A stretch of DNA of 64,000 nt from contig NC_045138.2 in the NCBI RefSeq assembly GCF_008831285.2, positions 32,461,934-32,525,933 on the forward strand, given 5' to 3'. This DNA comes from Nymphaea colorata (Eukaryota > Streptophyta > Magnoliopsida > Nymphaeales > Nymphaeaceae). The notes below the pieces were generated by a model. The model was not told the DNA's origin. It ran no database searches and saw nothing but the letters and a program-made list of their open reading frames with translations. Position 1 is the stretch's first letter. Each line of letters starts with the position of its first letter. Of this stretch, positions 44,011-57,775 are shown piece by piece. A program made the translations under genes and the position numbers.

Positions 44011-45740
44011 TTATCTGGCTTCCACCATTGAAATTGGGGTTGCCGTTGGTTCACTTTCCATAGGAGATGAACCCAATTCCCGATGTCTACCTTTGTAAGA
44101 AAAGGCTGGCTGCTTAGGTACAAGCAGAGTTGCAGAGAAACTACTGCTTAGCACAAGGACAATGGAGGACACATGATGCACCTCATCACCTGATATAACT
44201 GGCATCGTTTTCCTAATAATGGATCAAGGAAATCCGATCCCTTGCCCTCATTCCATAGCTTTCATGCCTGTATAGTACAACTCACGTATATCAAAATCAA
44301 TCACCGGATAAAAGTTTGATGCATAAACTATCAATGGTCAGAAAATCATAAAAGCATCTTACTTTTTTGTGTGTATATATATTTATATATATGTATAACT
44401 TTTCCAGCCAAATACCTCTATCACATCCTAAATCAAGCTTTTACTACAGGAGAGGGACATACTAGCCGAAAAATCTAGATCATGAATTTCAAATTTTTTA
44501 GTAGGTATCTATGCATGTATTTTGCAAGGTAAAAGGGAGTTGCTACCATGTATGATTTCAACTCATTGATACAGGTTTATAAATAGATCCTCAAAGCTTT
44601 TTCTCCTGCATTTGTTGGGTCTATATTAGCGAACAGTTTATGTGCTTTTACACTGCATAGTAGACCATTATGCCTATTCGCGACTTAGTAAACAGGGAGA
44701 GAGAGGAAAAGGGGTGCACATACTTACATGTCCTAATAGATTCATGGAGTCCTCTACTTCCTGGAAACCTGTCATCTTCTTCCCACTCACAATCTCGAGA
44801 ATTATGACTCCAAAGCTGAAGACATCAGATTTGGCAGAGTAGCGCCCTTCCAATGCATATTCTGGTGGCATGTACCCACTGCACACATTTTAATCAACGA
44901 TTTTAGAGTCATACATCAGGCTGGGGGAGTGTTGGGAGACACAGCAGAACCCATCTCATAACATTGAGCAAGAGCACTTACTAGGTTCCTACAACTCTGA
45001 CAGTATTTGGTTGAGTTTGATCACCACCAAGCATATACACGTTTACACGTGGACAGTAGATCGGAAATGTTTCCTGCAGCTTGTGAAAATTGGGAACTTG
45101 CTTTGATAAGATTGAACTATATAATATAGATGGACAAGCATAATTGAGTTCACGTCAATCGGCCGAACGGTGGTTTCGTGAAGAACAGTATTCATATTTC
45201 TTGATGTTCTTGCCGTGGAACTAATTGTGGAAATGCAATCTCTTGCGAAAAGCCCCTAAAGCTTAATATTAATCCATGTTACAGATAAAACTTCAATAAG
45301 CGCAAAAGCGCTTTTCTAATTCATTTGCATCTATGTATTTTGCGTTCCTGATATTTGTTCTTCGGCATTCCATGATGGAAAGCCCATCTTTGCGGCAAAA
45401 CTGCAGTTCAATCAAATTTGACTGTTCCAGTTAACAATTTTAGAGAGTATAATCTCAAGATTGGATGTTTCCCTGATTAAGGAAAAAAACTGAGGTTTAA
45501 GTGCTGAAGCTTTGCTGTCAACTTCACTTCGTTCATGAATTCCTCGAGCCCCTGCGCTGATTCCACTGTCATATCATTAGTTTGCGACATTAGGTATTAC
45601 TTGAAATAAATCATTGCTGAGAGAGAGAGAGAGATAGAGAATTATGGAGCTGCAAAAGTAACAGAACCCCTGTCCAAGCTTGTTTGATTCTGAGAATTTG
45701 TTGGTTGCTACCATGAGCTGCCAACTCAGTGAATATATCA
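44011..45740 (-). pseudogene. S-domain receptor-like kinase relic B
   Basis: Minus-strand exons of a G-type lectin receptor kinase in order. About 45664-45735: LMVATNKFSESNKLGQG (glycine loop). 45491-45565: ESAQGLEEFMNEVKLTAKLQ, HLNL (alpha-C). 44982-45042: MLGGDQTQPNTVRVVGT (activation segment end). 44728-44878: [35 protein letters not shown] (subdomains VIII-IX), with good splice sites. 44011-44180: SSIVLVLSSSFSATLLVPKQ, PAF, ending ISMVEAR and a stop, the typical C-terminus. The catalytic-loop HRDLK and the DFG motif are not found where expected, and the ATP lysine is not visible. A pseudogene, better preserved than relic A. Confidence 0.82.
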
Positions 45741-46878
45741 GCCGATTTACGGATTCAACTAAATTAATTGTGAAGCATTAAATAAAATCGAAGAATTTCA
45801 TTTTGCAAAAAAAAAAAAATGAAATACACTGCTTATAATTTTCTTGTTTGATGCATTAGAAATATAGATTTGGAAATAAGTTTTTAAAAACTTATTTAAT
45901 GAATTGAAGAAATCTAAACAAAATCCAGATTTACAAAACCCCCTTCGTGTTTGCTGGACTTGGGTTTATGTTCCAAAAAATAAATTTCTCAATCTTAAAG
46001 AGGGAGCATCATAAGTAGGCAAATGAAGACAAACGAAACTGGCATATGCAGAAAAGAAATCACAATCTTATGATATAATTTTTTTTTTTGGAAATTTTTT
46101 GCATTTTTCTCACTACGAAACAAGTTCTTGGCCGCTGAAGTAAACTATCATGACAGATAGGGAAGGAGGTTCAAATCAATGGAGCCAACATATTCTCATC
46201 AAATATTCCCTCCCTAAGGTTGCTATCAAAAAATAAAAATATATATAAATATATTTATATAAACCATTGCTAGGATGCTTAAATAGATCATATATCAGAT
46301 CTACCCATTTTACCAGATTCGATTTATCGGATGTTCATGTGTTTTAGTTGTTTTTTTTTTTAATGAATAAAAAAAACTATCCTGTTTTTGAATCTGAAAT
46401 TTAAAATTCGACTATGATCTAAATCCGACTTTTAAGTTTACAAATGAATTTTTGAATTATGGACTTTTATAAAATGTATGGATGTTAAATATAAGAAAAT
46501 TTAACTTGGTATATTGATGGTTGTTTAAAACCAAATTTGGATTTGCCTGTACATCATTCTCAAAAATCTACGTTTGGGTTAATTTTTTAATCAGATGTTA
46601 ACTTTTTTATATTAGCCGATTTAGGGATTCAGCTAAATTAATTGTCAAGCATTAAATAAAATAAATAATTTCATTTTGCAATAAAAAAAAGAAATACACT
46701 GCTTATAATTTTCTTTTTCTTTTAGAGGCCGTTTGATGCATTAGAAATATAGAGTTGGAAATAAGTTTTTAAAAACTTATTTAAGGAATTAAAGAAATCT
46801 AAACAAAATCTAGATTTCCAAGACCCCCTTTGTGTTTGTTGGACTTGAGTTTATGTTTCAGGAAATAAATTTCTTAGT
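45737..46878. repeat. Direct repeat of about 0.26 kb
   Basis: 45737-45995 and 46613-46878 share GCCGATTTA, GAAATACACTGCTTATAATT, GATGCATTAGAAATATAGA and AATAAGTTTTTAAAAACTTA, about 876 bp apart. Confidence 0.85.
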
Positions 46879-47979
46879 TTGATAGGAATAAAAGATGAAA
46901 AAGAGAATCGTTGGATTAATTAATACTTTGAGAGCTCAACGGTTAAAAAATTTAGATTTTATTTCCAATGCTACATGAAATATCCTTCCCATCAAATGGG
47001 CCCTTAAAGATAGTGTTTCCCACTTACGATGCCAAGGAGGACAACGATCTTGTTATCCTTTCATGCGGTCTTCTTCACTCTAAGGCAATAACCCAGTTGG
47101 TCTTGGAATGGTCCGCGCTGAACCAACTCTTGGCTTCAAATAGCGCAGCCTGTTCAATGTATCTGCAGCCTCACCTAGCCCAATCAGCTTGCAGTTGCAC
47201 CCGCTTATGCATCCTCATGTAGGTTACAAATGTGCGTTGTTAGGGCTGTGCATCAAGCCGGCCTGGCCAATCCAAATGAAGTTGGTTTTGATTCAATTTG
47301 CCTCATGCTCCTGCCACCTGGGCCCGACTTGATTTTAATAAAAGATCATAAAATACAAAAATTTGATATGTAAGTTATTTTTAACTAAAACTATAATAAA
47401 ATACTTATATATAAATTAGGTGGTCAGTTTTTGTTTTAATAATTGATGTGTCAATTTTCTTGTGCTACAAACAAAGGCACACACTAACAGTAAAGTTGAA
47501 GTGTCATAGGAACAACATTCGAGACACCACTTAAGAGATTAGGTCGGAGCATGAGCTCTCATCTATGTATGATGAAATAATTATCTTGTAAAATAAATAA
47601 TAACACAAACAAATAAATGCCGGAGACATGGTTAGGTTTCTATATATATGACATACATAGATATACGTTCTGGTCACATTCCAAGCTTCACTTTCACAAG
47701 AAGGATAATAAAGCCTAACTTGCCCACTATTTTGTGCAACTACATAACAAAACTATTCGATGTGATGTGAATAAACCAAAGTTTTCTTATAATAACTCTA
47801 ATTATTTCACATAAATGTAGCAAAATTATGATAAATTGACAAATTTAACGGTCACCAATACAAGTAAAACCATGGCAGTGCAGATCTTACGAAGAGGGTG
47901 CGAACATTTTACTTTACTCATGTAGCGACGTTATGGATTGAATACGATATACTATTAACCATATATGTTTTTTCTTCGT
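46879..47979. other. Intergenic DNA
   Basis: An 84-codon open frame at 46968-47222 is not recognised. GGGCTGTGCATCAAGCC near 47245 resembles common dispersed plant repeat sequence. Confidence 0.4.
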
Positions 47980-49150
47980 TTTGCATCGACGGGTTTCACT
48001 GCCCACCGGTGAACCGGAGGGCGTGGCGTGCGCGTAGGGGTCTCGCCAGATGTAGAGGGTTTAAAGTGGATTTGCGATGGGGCCAGCTCCTTCCGTATTA
48101 GGTAGCCGGAAAGCATCCCAAAGAGCGTGCGCCATCTCTCCTTCCCGTTTTCTTCTTGATTTATGGCGGTTTCTTCTTTCTTGATTTATGGCGGTTTCTC
48201 GTTCTTCATATTATGGCGCCTAAAAGGGAAAAGCCGTCTGCGTCGTCGATTACAGAAAGAAATGTCACCCACGAAGCAGGGCAATGCTTCTACGTCCGGC
48301 GATGAGAAGATGGTGTGGCGGCATTTCATCGGTGTGGGCGGAAAAGGACCGTCCGCTATCTCGGTTCTCACTCATGGCAGGCAAGATACACTCACTCCCT
48401 GCTATTGTTTGCTGGGCTTGATACATCTCTATCTCTCTCACTTTTGAGGGCGTCCGTTCGCGTCCTCCTTTGGCCGGCAGCCATCGCCGGTGTGTGATGA
48501 TTGTTCGAAGCCCTCTCCACCCTTCAATTGTCTTTGTTTGTTGTTTCCTATTGGGGTTTCTCTATAGTCCGTGGGGTTTATCATTTCAGGCTGGGGTCCT
48601 TCATTTAGGCACTGGGCTGGGGTTTTCTTTGAGGTTTTGGTTGGGTTCTTCCGTTGAGGTTGTTGCTGGTTTTTAACATTTGGTTCGCCATTGGGTCGGA
48701 TGCTTTGGTCACCACTTGGGTCGCCGCTTTCGCTTTTGGTTAGTCCACCGCTTGGGTCCCTGCTGGTTCGGTTGTGGGTCACCGCTTAGGTCGTTGCTGT
48801 CGTTCTTACTGGGTCTACCGCCTTCCGTCGTCCCTTAGGTTGCTGTTGGGTCTGCCACTTGTGTCACTCTTGACATCTGTCGCTTGGGCATGCCGTTTTG
48901 TTGATCTTGCTGCTGAGTCGCGACAACCGCTTCAGATTGCTGCTAGATCGCCATTATCGTCTTTGGGTTTGTTGCTGGGCCGTCACTGTCGAGATGACTG
49001 CTGGGTGCTATGATTATTGTTGTGCATTCATCGCATCTAGCGTGCGGCTATTCAAATTCCAACCAGCCCGTCCACAGAGATTGGGTGTTTTGTCAGGTGT
49101 TGCGGTTGGGTCTCTTCTGGTAATGATTTGGCTGCTGGGTTCTTCCTGTT
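47980..49150 (+). other. GC-rich unclassified region with degenerate short repeats
   Basis: 48163-48447 is an open frame (MAVSSFLIYGGF ... KEMSPTKQGNASTSGDEKMV), product unknown, preceded by a tandem TGATTTATGGCGGTTTCT. 48640-49140 is a degenerate run of TTGGGTCnCCGCT-like words, giving long open frames by composition. It could be the 5' end of a gene or a transposon interior. Confidence 0.3.
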
Positions 49151-50366
49151 TCCTTCTTGAATGACAATGCCTTTTATCTATGTGTTTGCAATATCAGCTT
49201 TGAACATTAAATTTCTCATGGATGGGGAAGGTGGGCATTCAAGCTGTTGGGCATTCTGCAACATGCCTGATACTCACGATTTACTGCCTCATTTCTGTTT
49301 GGTTTGTTGGTGGTCTCACTGCATAATAGTGCCAACCAGGTCAGCGTGTTTTTATCCTAAAGTGCTACGTTCTATCTTCTGCATGTAGTTTCTTTTCTAT
49401 ACGATTATATGCTATATTTCTATTTGTTGTTTGAATCTAGTCTGGGCATATTGCTTTTTCGTTTAGAATACTTGATGCATTTGACTTCAGCTTATAGTCA
49501 CAATGTAATATGTTGCTTCCTGTGTTACTCTGGGCATAGATGTAGGTGTCTCTTACTGTTGGACACGTACATCTCATGTTTAGTAAGTCTTGAATAAAGT
49601 GGATATTTGGGTGGAGAAGTTATGCAGAAAATTAGTAAAACTTGTTTCATAAAGGTGAAAAGAAGCTGATGAAATTTGCATGGTGTTCAAACTACATGCT
49701 GTAAAACATATTTGGAAATTGAGTCACAAAAGGGAGGTTAAGCCATTTTGTGAAACTAAGTTGCTAAAGCCGATGGAATACTATTTTATCTTGGAATATC
49801 CCTGACGGTTCAAATAAAACCATGAAGGGATTGCCCTCAAACACCTGCAGTGGTTGCACTGACACTCTGACAGTACATCTTGCATGTGCAGTTTGTGTTT
49901 TTCTCTGTAAGCTAATGGATACAAATTGGTTGATTCATATCCTTCAAGGCTTTTAGACTCATTCTTAGAAATCTTTAATGTATATTCAACTTCTGTTCAG
50001 AATTGTGCATTTTTTATTCTTATTGACACCCATTGCATTAATATATTGGAGGAATGGTATGTTGTCATTGTTGTTTATACTTTATGGCACTGACTTTATC
50101 ATGAGATATTGTCAACATGGACGAAACAAGTGTTCGCTTATCATTTATCAGCTAAAATTAATGCTTATGATACTGGTTATCTTTCCTGAGTAAAAGGAAT
50201 AATCATATATTCATTTCTTATATTGTCAATTTTGTTCATAATCACTCATGACCTAAGGTTTTCAAGACTTGGGTTCCCAATTTCTTGGTAGTTTGGTTTT
50301 TCTGAAGGCTATATGCATGCTCTCTCTGTAGCTGCTTGGTATCTCTAATCTTAGAACTTGATTTTA
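49151..50366. other. AT-rich intergenic DNA
   Basis: Several small open frames, none recognised. Confidence 0.4.
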
Positions 50367-50520
50367 GATATTTAGTTATAGAATTTAATTTGTCGTTGCA
50401 TGAGGAAGACTGTGTGAAGCATGGCCTCTTTTATGGTTTTCTGAATTTTTGATATTTAGTTATAGAATTTAATTTGTCGTTGCATTAGGAAGACTGTGTG
50501 AAGCCTGGCCTCCTTTAGGC
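50367..50520. repeat. 84-bp tandem repeat, two copies
   Basis: Units start at 50367 and 50451 (GATATTTAGTTATAGAATTT, then TTTGTCGTTGCAT, GGAAGACTGTGTGAAGC). A related GCCTGGCCTCTTTATGG word follows the gap at 53941. Confidence 0.88.
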
Positions 50521-53500
50521 CACGTTTGATGGCCTGGATTTTTTTGGGGGGGAATTTTTTCAAGGGTAAATTCTCCACGGTAAACTGACAGAAAGGAAAA
50601 TTTCCCTTTTTCTTGTTTCAGGCCATGTTTGATGTGCAATTTGACTTCAAATTCTTTTGATTTTCTTTGACTTTTCTCAATTTCTTGTTAGATCCTTAAA
50701 GTTATTGTATTTGATTTGTTATATTTCCTAACTGCTTGTTAAATTATCAAGTTTTTAAGTGCACTTTTCAACATTGAATTTTCTAGATCACACTGGATTG
50801 CATGAACTTTTAAAACAATTTTAAGCATGGTCTAAAGTAGAGGTTCACATTTTAAAAGTCAAAATCCTACTTTTGAGATTGTATAAGATTAGACCTCTAA
50901 TCTAGACCTTTGGTCTGAATCCCGCATGCAGCATCTTAGACCAGATCAGCGTTGACCTTATATCCAAAATCTTGAGTCCAACATCCCAGACCGGATCAGG
51001 TGAGACCTCTGATCTTGACCATTTTTTCGAAATCCCAAATCCAACATCCCAAACCGGATTGGATGAGACCTCTAATCCGTATCATATATATATTGAAAAT
51101 CTTGAATCCAACATCCCAGACCAGATCAGGTGAGACCTCTGATCTTGACCATTGGTCGAAATCCCAAATGCGACATCCCAAACCGGATTGGATGAGACCT
51201 CTAATCCGTATCATATATATAAGTTTAAAATCCAACGTCCTAGACCATTTAAAATCAGACTTCTATTTTAAATCTTAGGATGGAACCCCAAATTCCATTT
51301 GATAAGGTGAAATCTATGTTCTAGCTGGTTGCTCAAAATCTTGAGTCCAACATCCCAGACCAGATCAGGTGAGACCTCTGATCTTGACCATTTTTTCGAA
51401 ATCCCAAATCCAACATCCCAAACCGGATTGGATGAGACCTCTAATCAGTATCATATATATATCCAAAATCTTGAGTCCAACATCCCAGACCCGATCAGGT
51501 GAGACCTCTGATCTTGACCATTTTTTCGAAATCCCAAATCCAACATCCCAAACCGGATTGGATGAGACCTCTAATCCGTATAATATATATATCCAAAATC
51601 TTGATCCAACATCCCAGACCGGATCAGGTGAGACCTCTGATCTTGACCATTTTTTCGAAATCCCAAATCCAACATCCCAGACCGGATTGGATGAGACCTC
51701 TAATCCGTATCATATATATATCCAAAATCTTGAGTCCAACATGTCAGACCGGATCAGGTGAGACCTTTGATCTTGACCATTGGTCGAAATCCAAAATGCA
51801 ACATCCCAAATCGGATTGGATGAGACCTCTAATCCGTATCATATATATAAGTTTAAAATCCAACGTCCTAGACCATTTAAAATCAGACTTCTATTTTAAA
51901 TCTTAGGATGGAATCCCAAATTCCATTTGATAAGGTGAGATCTATGTTCTAGCTGATGGTTCAAATCTTGAGTCCAACATCCCAAACCGGATCAGGTGAG
52001 ACCTCTGATCTTGACCATTTTTTCGAAATCCCAAATCTAACATCCCAAACAGGATTGGATGAGACCTCTAATCCGTGTCATATATATATCCAAAATCTTG
52101 AGTCCAACATCCCAGACCGGATCAGGTGAGACCTCTGATCTTGACCATTTTTTCGAAATCCCAAATCCAACATCCCAAACCGGATTGGATGAGACCTCTA
52201 ATCCGTATCATATATATATTGAAAATCTTAAATCCAACATCCCAGACCAGATCAGGTGAGACCTCTGATCTTAACCATTGGTCGAAATCCCAAATGCAAC
52301 ATCCCAAACCGGATTGGATGAGACTCTAATCCGTATCATATATATAGTTTAAAATCCAACGTCCTAGACCATTTAAAATCAGACTTCTATTTTAAATCTT
52401 AGGATGGAATCCCAAATTCCATTTGGCAAGCCGGACTAGATCGGACCTCTCATCTATCTCTTATATCAAAATTTCAAATCCCGTCTCATATATTTGATCA
52501 CATGAAACATATTTGATCACATGAAACAGATGGGTGGCTTTTTGATTTCCTGTAAATTCTTTTCACATCCCTTAGGAGTTTTTGAAATCACTTGAAGAAT
52601 ATTACTTTGTCTATATAGATCTTCGAATCTTCTCAATTCCTTGTATTTGATTTAAAATATTAACTAATGCTTGTCAAATTCTCAAGTTTTTCAATGCACT
52701 TTTCCATTTTGATGTTTGTTGGTTATAGTGGATTGAATGAATTTTTAAAATGATTTTAGCGTGGTGTAAAGTAGAGGTTCGAGTTTTAAAGTTCAAAATC
52801 CAATCCAGCATTTGAGACTGTAGAAAACTAGACCTCCAATCAGAAGCTTTGGTCTAAATCCTGCATGCAACATCCTAGACCGGATCGGTGCTGACCTCTG
52901 ATCAAACATTACTCTGAATCCCTATTCAACACCTCATACCAGATGAGATTAGACCTCTGATCTATTTCTTAGATGCAAACCCTAAATCAAACGTCATAGA
53001 ACTGATACAAATGGTTTATGAATCTTTGAAATCACTTCCTGTTTTATAAATCTTGAAACCACTCTATGTTTTCCAAAATTTTGTAAATTGACTTCAAATT
53101 CTTATTATTGATTTTCTTGGAATTTTCTCAATTTCACTAGAGATCTTCAATTTTTTGGATTTGATTTCGCACTTCTCTTAAATCATTGCAAAATTCTCAA
53201 GTTTGTAAATGCACCTTTCACTTTTAGGTTTCTAAATTCCATTGGATTGTATGTATACTCAAAGCGATTTTAAACATGGTCTAGACTTGGGGGTTAATAT
53301 TTTAAAATTCACATCCACATTCAAAATATAAATTCGACATCCTAGACCGGATAAGGTGAGATCTATGTTCTAGCTGGTAGTTCAAAATCTTGAGTCCAAC
53401 ATCCCAGACCGGATCAGGTGAGACCTCTGATCTTGACCATTTTTTCGAAATCTCAAATCCAACATCCCAAACCGGATTGGATGAGACCTCTAATCCGTAT

Positions 53501-53840
53501 CATATATATATCCAAAATCTTGAGTCCAACATCCCAGACCGGATTAGGTGAGACCTCTGATCTTGACCAATTTTTCGAAATCCCAAATCCAACATCCCAA
53601 ACCGGATTGGATGAGACCTCTAATCCGTATCATATATATTGAAAATCTTGAATCCAACATCCCAGACCAGATCAGGTGAGACCTCTGATCTTGACCATTG
53701 GTCGAAATCCCAAATGCAACATCCCAAACCGGACTGGATGAGGCCTCTAATCCGTATCATATATATAAGTTTAAAATCCAACGTCCTAGACCGTTTAAAA
53801 TCAGACTTCTAATTTTAATTCTTAGGATGGAATCCCAAAT

Positions 53841-53940
53841 NNNNNNNNNNNNNNNNNNNNNNNNNNNNNNNNNNNNNNNNNNNNNNNNNNNNNNNNNNNN
53901 NNNNNNNNNNNNNNNNNNNNNNNNNNNNNNNNNNNNNNNN
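53841..53940. other. Assembly gap of 100 N
   Basis: Exactly 100 N inside the satellite. An open frame across it is an artefact. Confidence 0.99.
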
Positions 53941-54505
53941 GCCTGGCCTCTTTATGGTTTTCTGTTTTCATTCAACTGGAAAATGTAATTAGATGTTGTT
54001 TTAAACATGGTCTAGACTGGGGTTAATATTTTAAAATTCACATCCACATTAAAAATATACATTCGACATCTTAGATTGGTTAAAATGAGTTCTATGTTCT
54101 AGCTACTAGTTCAAAATCCTGAATCCAACATCCTAAACCGAATTAGATGAGACCTTTGATCTAGACCTTAGGTCGAAATCCCGAATCCAACATCCCAAAC
54201 TGGATCAGATCAGACCTATGATCCGTATCATAAATATAAGTTTGAAATCCAACATCCTAGACCAGATAAGATTAGACTTCTAACTTAAATCTTGGGATAG
54301 AATCCTAAATTCGATTTGGCAGACTGTCAGGCCTGTGATCTATTTCTTAGATCAGAATCCAACATCATACACGTGTTCACATAAACAAATGAGTGGTTTT
54401 CTGATTTTTTTTGTAAATTTTTTTGAAATCCCTTGGGAATTTTGAAATCACTTGAAGAATATTACTTTGTCTATATAAATCTTTGAAATCATTGTCCAAA
54501 TTACC
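53941..54505 (+). repeat. Diverged satellite L-like segment
   Basis: After a short unique-like start, TTAAACATGGTCTAGACT, AATATTTTAAAATTCACATCC and satellite motifs (CCTAAACCGAATTAGATGAG) recur in a much more diverged form than elsewhere. It is probably an older edge of the array. Confidence 0.75.
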
Positions 54506-55362
54506 AAACATGTGCAATTTGACTTCAAATTCTTTTGATTTCTTTGACTTTTCTCAATTTCTTGTTAGATCCTTAAAGTTATTGTATTTGATTTGTTATA
54601 TTTCCTAACTGCTTGTTAAATTATCAAGTTTTTAAGTGCACTTTCAACATTGAATTTTCTAGATTACACTGGATTGCATGAACTTTTAAAACAATTTTAA
54701 GCATGGTCTAAAGTAGAGGTTCACATTTTAAAATTCAAAATCCAACTTTTGAGATTGTATAAGATTAGACCTCTAATCTAGACCTTTGGTCTGAATCCCG
54801 CATGCAGCATCTTAGACCAGATCAGCGTTGACCTTATATCCAAAATCTTGAGTCCAACATCCCAGACCGGATCAGGTGAGACCTCTGATCTTGACCATTT
54901 TTTCGAAATCCCAAATCCAACATCCCAAACCGGATTGGATGAGACCTCTAATCCGTATCATATATATATTGAAAATCTTGAATCCAACATCCCAGACCAG
55001 ATCAGGTGAGACCTCTGATCTTGACCATTGGTCGAAATCCCAAATGCAACATCCCAAACCGGATTGGATGAGACCTCTAATCCATATCATATATATAAGT
55101 TTAAAATCCAACGTCCTAGACCATTTAAAATCAGACTTCTATTTTAAATCTTAGGATGGAACCCAAATTCCATTTGATAAGGTGAGATCTATGTTCTAGC
55201 TGACTGTTTAAAATCTTGAGTCCAACATCCCAAACCGGATCAGGTGAGACCTCTGATCTTGACCATTTTTTCGAAATCCAAATCCAACATCCCAAACCGG
55301 ATTGGATGAGACCTCTAATCAGTATCATATATATATCCAAAATCTTGAGTCCAACATCCCAG

Positions 55363-57775
55363 ACCGGATCAGGTGAGACCTCTGATCTTGACCATTTTTT
55401 CGAATCCCAAATCCAACATCCCAAACCGGATTGGATGAGACCTCTAATCCGTATCATATATATATCCAAAATCTTGATCCAACATCCCAGACCGGATCAG
55501 GTGAGACCTCTGATCTTGACCATTTTTTCGAAATCCCAAATCCAACATCCCAGACCGGATTGGATGAGACCTCTAATCCATATCATATATAGATATATCC
55601 AAAATCTTGAGTCCAACATCGCAGACCGGATCAGGTGAGACCTCTGATCTTGACCATTGGTCGAAATCCCAAATGCAACATCCCAAACCGGATTGGATGA
55701 GACCTCTAATCCGTATCATATATATAAGTTTAAAATCCAACGTCCTAGACCATTTAAAATCAGACTTCTATTTTAAATCATAGGATGGAACCCCAAATTC
55801 CATTTGATAAGGTGAGATCTATGTTCTAGCTGATTGTTCAAAATCTTGAGTCCAACATCCCAAACCGGATCAGGTGAGACCTCTGATCTTGACCATTTTT
55901 TCGAAATCCCAAATCCAACATCCCAAACCGGATTGTATGAGACCTCTAATCCGTATCATATATATATCCAAAATCTTGAGTGCAACATCCCAGACCGGAT
56001 CAGGTGAGACCTCTGATCTTGACCATTTTTTCGAAATCCCAAATCCAACATCCCAAACCGGATTGGATGAGACCTCTAATCCGTATCATATGTATATTGA
56101 AAATCTTGAATCCAACATCCCAGACCAGATCAGGTGAAACCTCTGATCTTGACCATTGGTCGAAATCCCAAATGCAACATCCCAAACCGGATTGGATGAG
56201 ACCTCTAATCCGTATCATATATATAATTTTAAAATCCAATGTCCTAGACCATTTAAAATCAGACTTCTATTTTAAATCTTAGGATGGAATCCCAAATTCC
56301 ATTTGGCAAGCCGGACTAGATCGAACCTCTCATCTATCTCTTATATCAAAATTTCAAATCCCGTCTCATATATTTGATCACATGAAACAGATGGGTGGCT
56401 TTTTGATTTCCTGTAAATTCTTTTCACATCCCTTAGGAGTTTTTGAAATCACTTGAAGAATATTACTTTGTCTATATAGATCTTCGAATCTTCTCAATTC
56501 CTTGTATTTGATTTAAAATATTAACTAAATGCTTGTCAAATTCTCAAAGTTTTTCAATGCACTTTTCCATTTTGATGTTTGTTGGTTATAGTGGATTGAA
56601 TGAATTTTTAAAATGATTTTTAGCGTGGTGTAAAGTAGAGGTTCGAGTTTTAAAGTTCAAAATCCAATCCAGCATTTGAGACTGTAGAAAACTAGACCTC
56701 CAATCAGAAGCTTTGGTCTAAATCCTGCATGCAACATCCTAGACCGGATCGGTGTTGACCTCTGATTCAAACATTAGCTCTGAATCCCTAATTCAACACC
56801 TCAAACCAGATGAGATTAGACCTCTGTTCTATTTCTTAGATGCAAACCCTAAATCAAACGTCATAGAACTGATAAAAATGGTTTATGGATCTTTGAAATC
56901 ATTTCCTGTTTTATAAATCTTTGAAACCACTCTATGTTTTCCAAAATTTTGTAAATTGACTTCAAATTCTTATTATTGATTTTCTTGGAATTTTCTCAAT
57001 TTCACTAGAGATCTTCAATTTTTTTGGATTTGATTTCGCACTTCTCTTAAATCATTGCTAAATTCTCAAGTTTGTAAATGCACCTTTCAACTTTTAGGTT
57101 TCTAAATTCCATTGGATTGTATGTATACTCAAAGCGATTTTAAACATGGTCTAGACTTGGGGGTTAATATTTTAAAATTCACATCCACATTCAAAATATA
57201 CATTCGACATCCTAGACCGGATAAGGTGAGATCTATGTTCTAGCTGGTTGTTCAAAATCTTGAGTCCAACATCCGAGACTGGATCAGGTGAGACCTCTGA
57301 CCTTGTCCATTTTTTCGAAATCCCAAATCCAACATCCCAAATCGGATTGGATGAGACCTCTAATCTGTATCATATATTTATTCAAAATCATGAATCCAAC
57401 ATCCCAGACCAGATCAGGTGAGACCTCTGATCTTGACTATTGGTCGAAATCCCAAATGCAACATCCCAAACCGGATTGGATGAGACCTTTAATCCGTATC
57501 ATATATATAAGTTTAAAATCCAACGTCCTAAACCATTTAAAATCAGACTTCTATTTTAATTCTTAGGATGGAATCCCAAATTCCATTTGATAAGGTGAGA
57601 TCTATGTTCTAGCTGGTTGTTCAAAATCTTGAGTCCAACATCCCACACCGGATCATGTGAGACCTCTGATCTTGACCATTTTTTCGAAATCCCAAATCCA
57701 ACATCCCAAACCGGATTGGATGAGACCTCTAATCCGTATTATATATATATCCAAAATCTTGTGTTCACATCCCAA
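55363..57775 (+). repeat. 2.4-kb higher-order unit, copy 1
   Basis: Corresponds to copies 2 and 3 with an offset of 2413-2416 bp, differing by scattered bases and a 2-bp TA difference near 55970. It contains dimers, one C module, further dimers, a full L module and a closing dimer set. Confidence 0.9.

Noticed and set aside
53698-53988. 96-codon + open frame
   Set aside because: It crosses the second 100-N gap.
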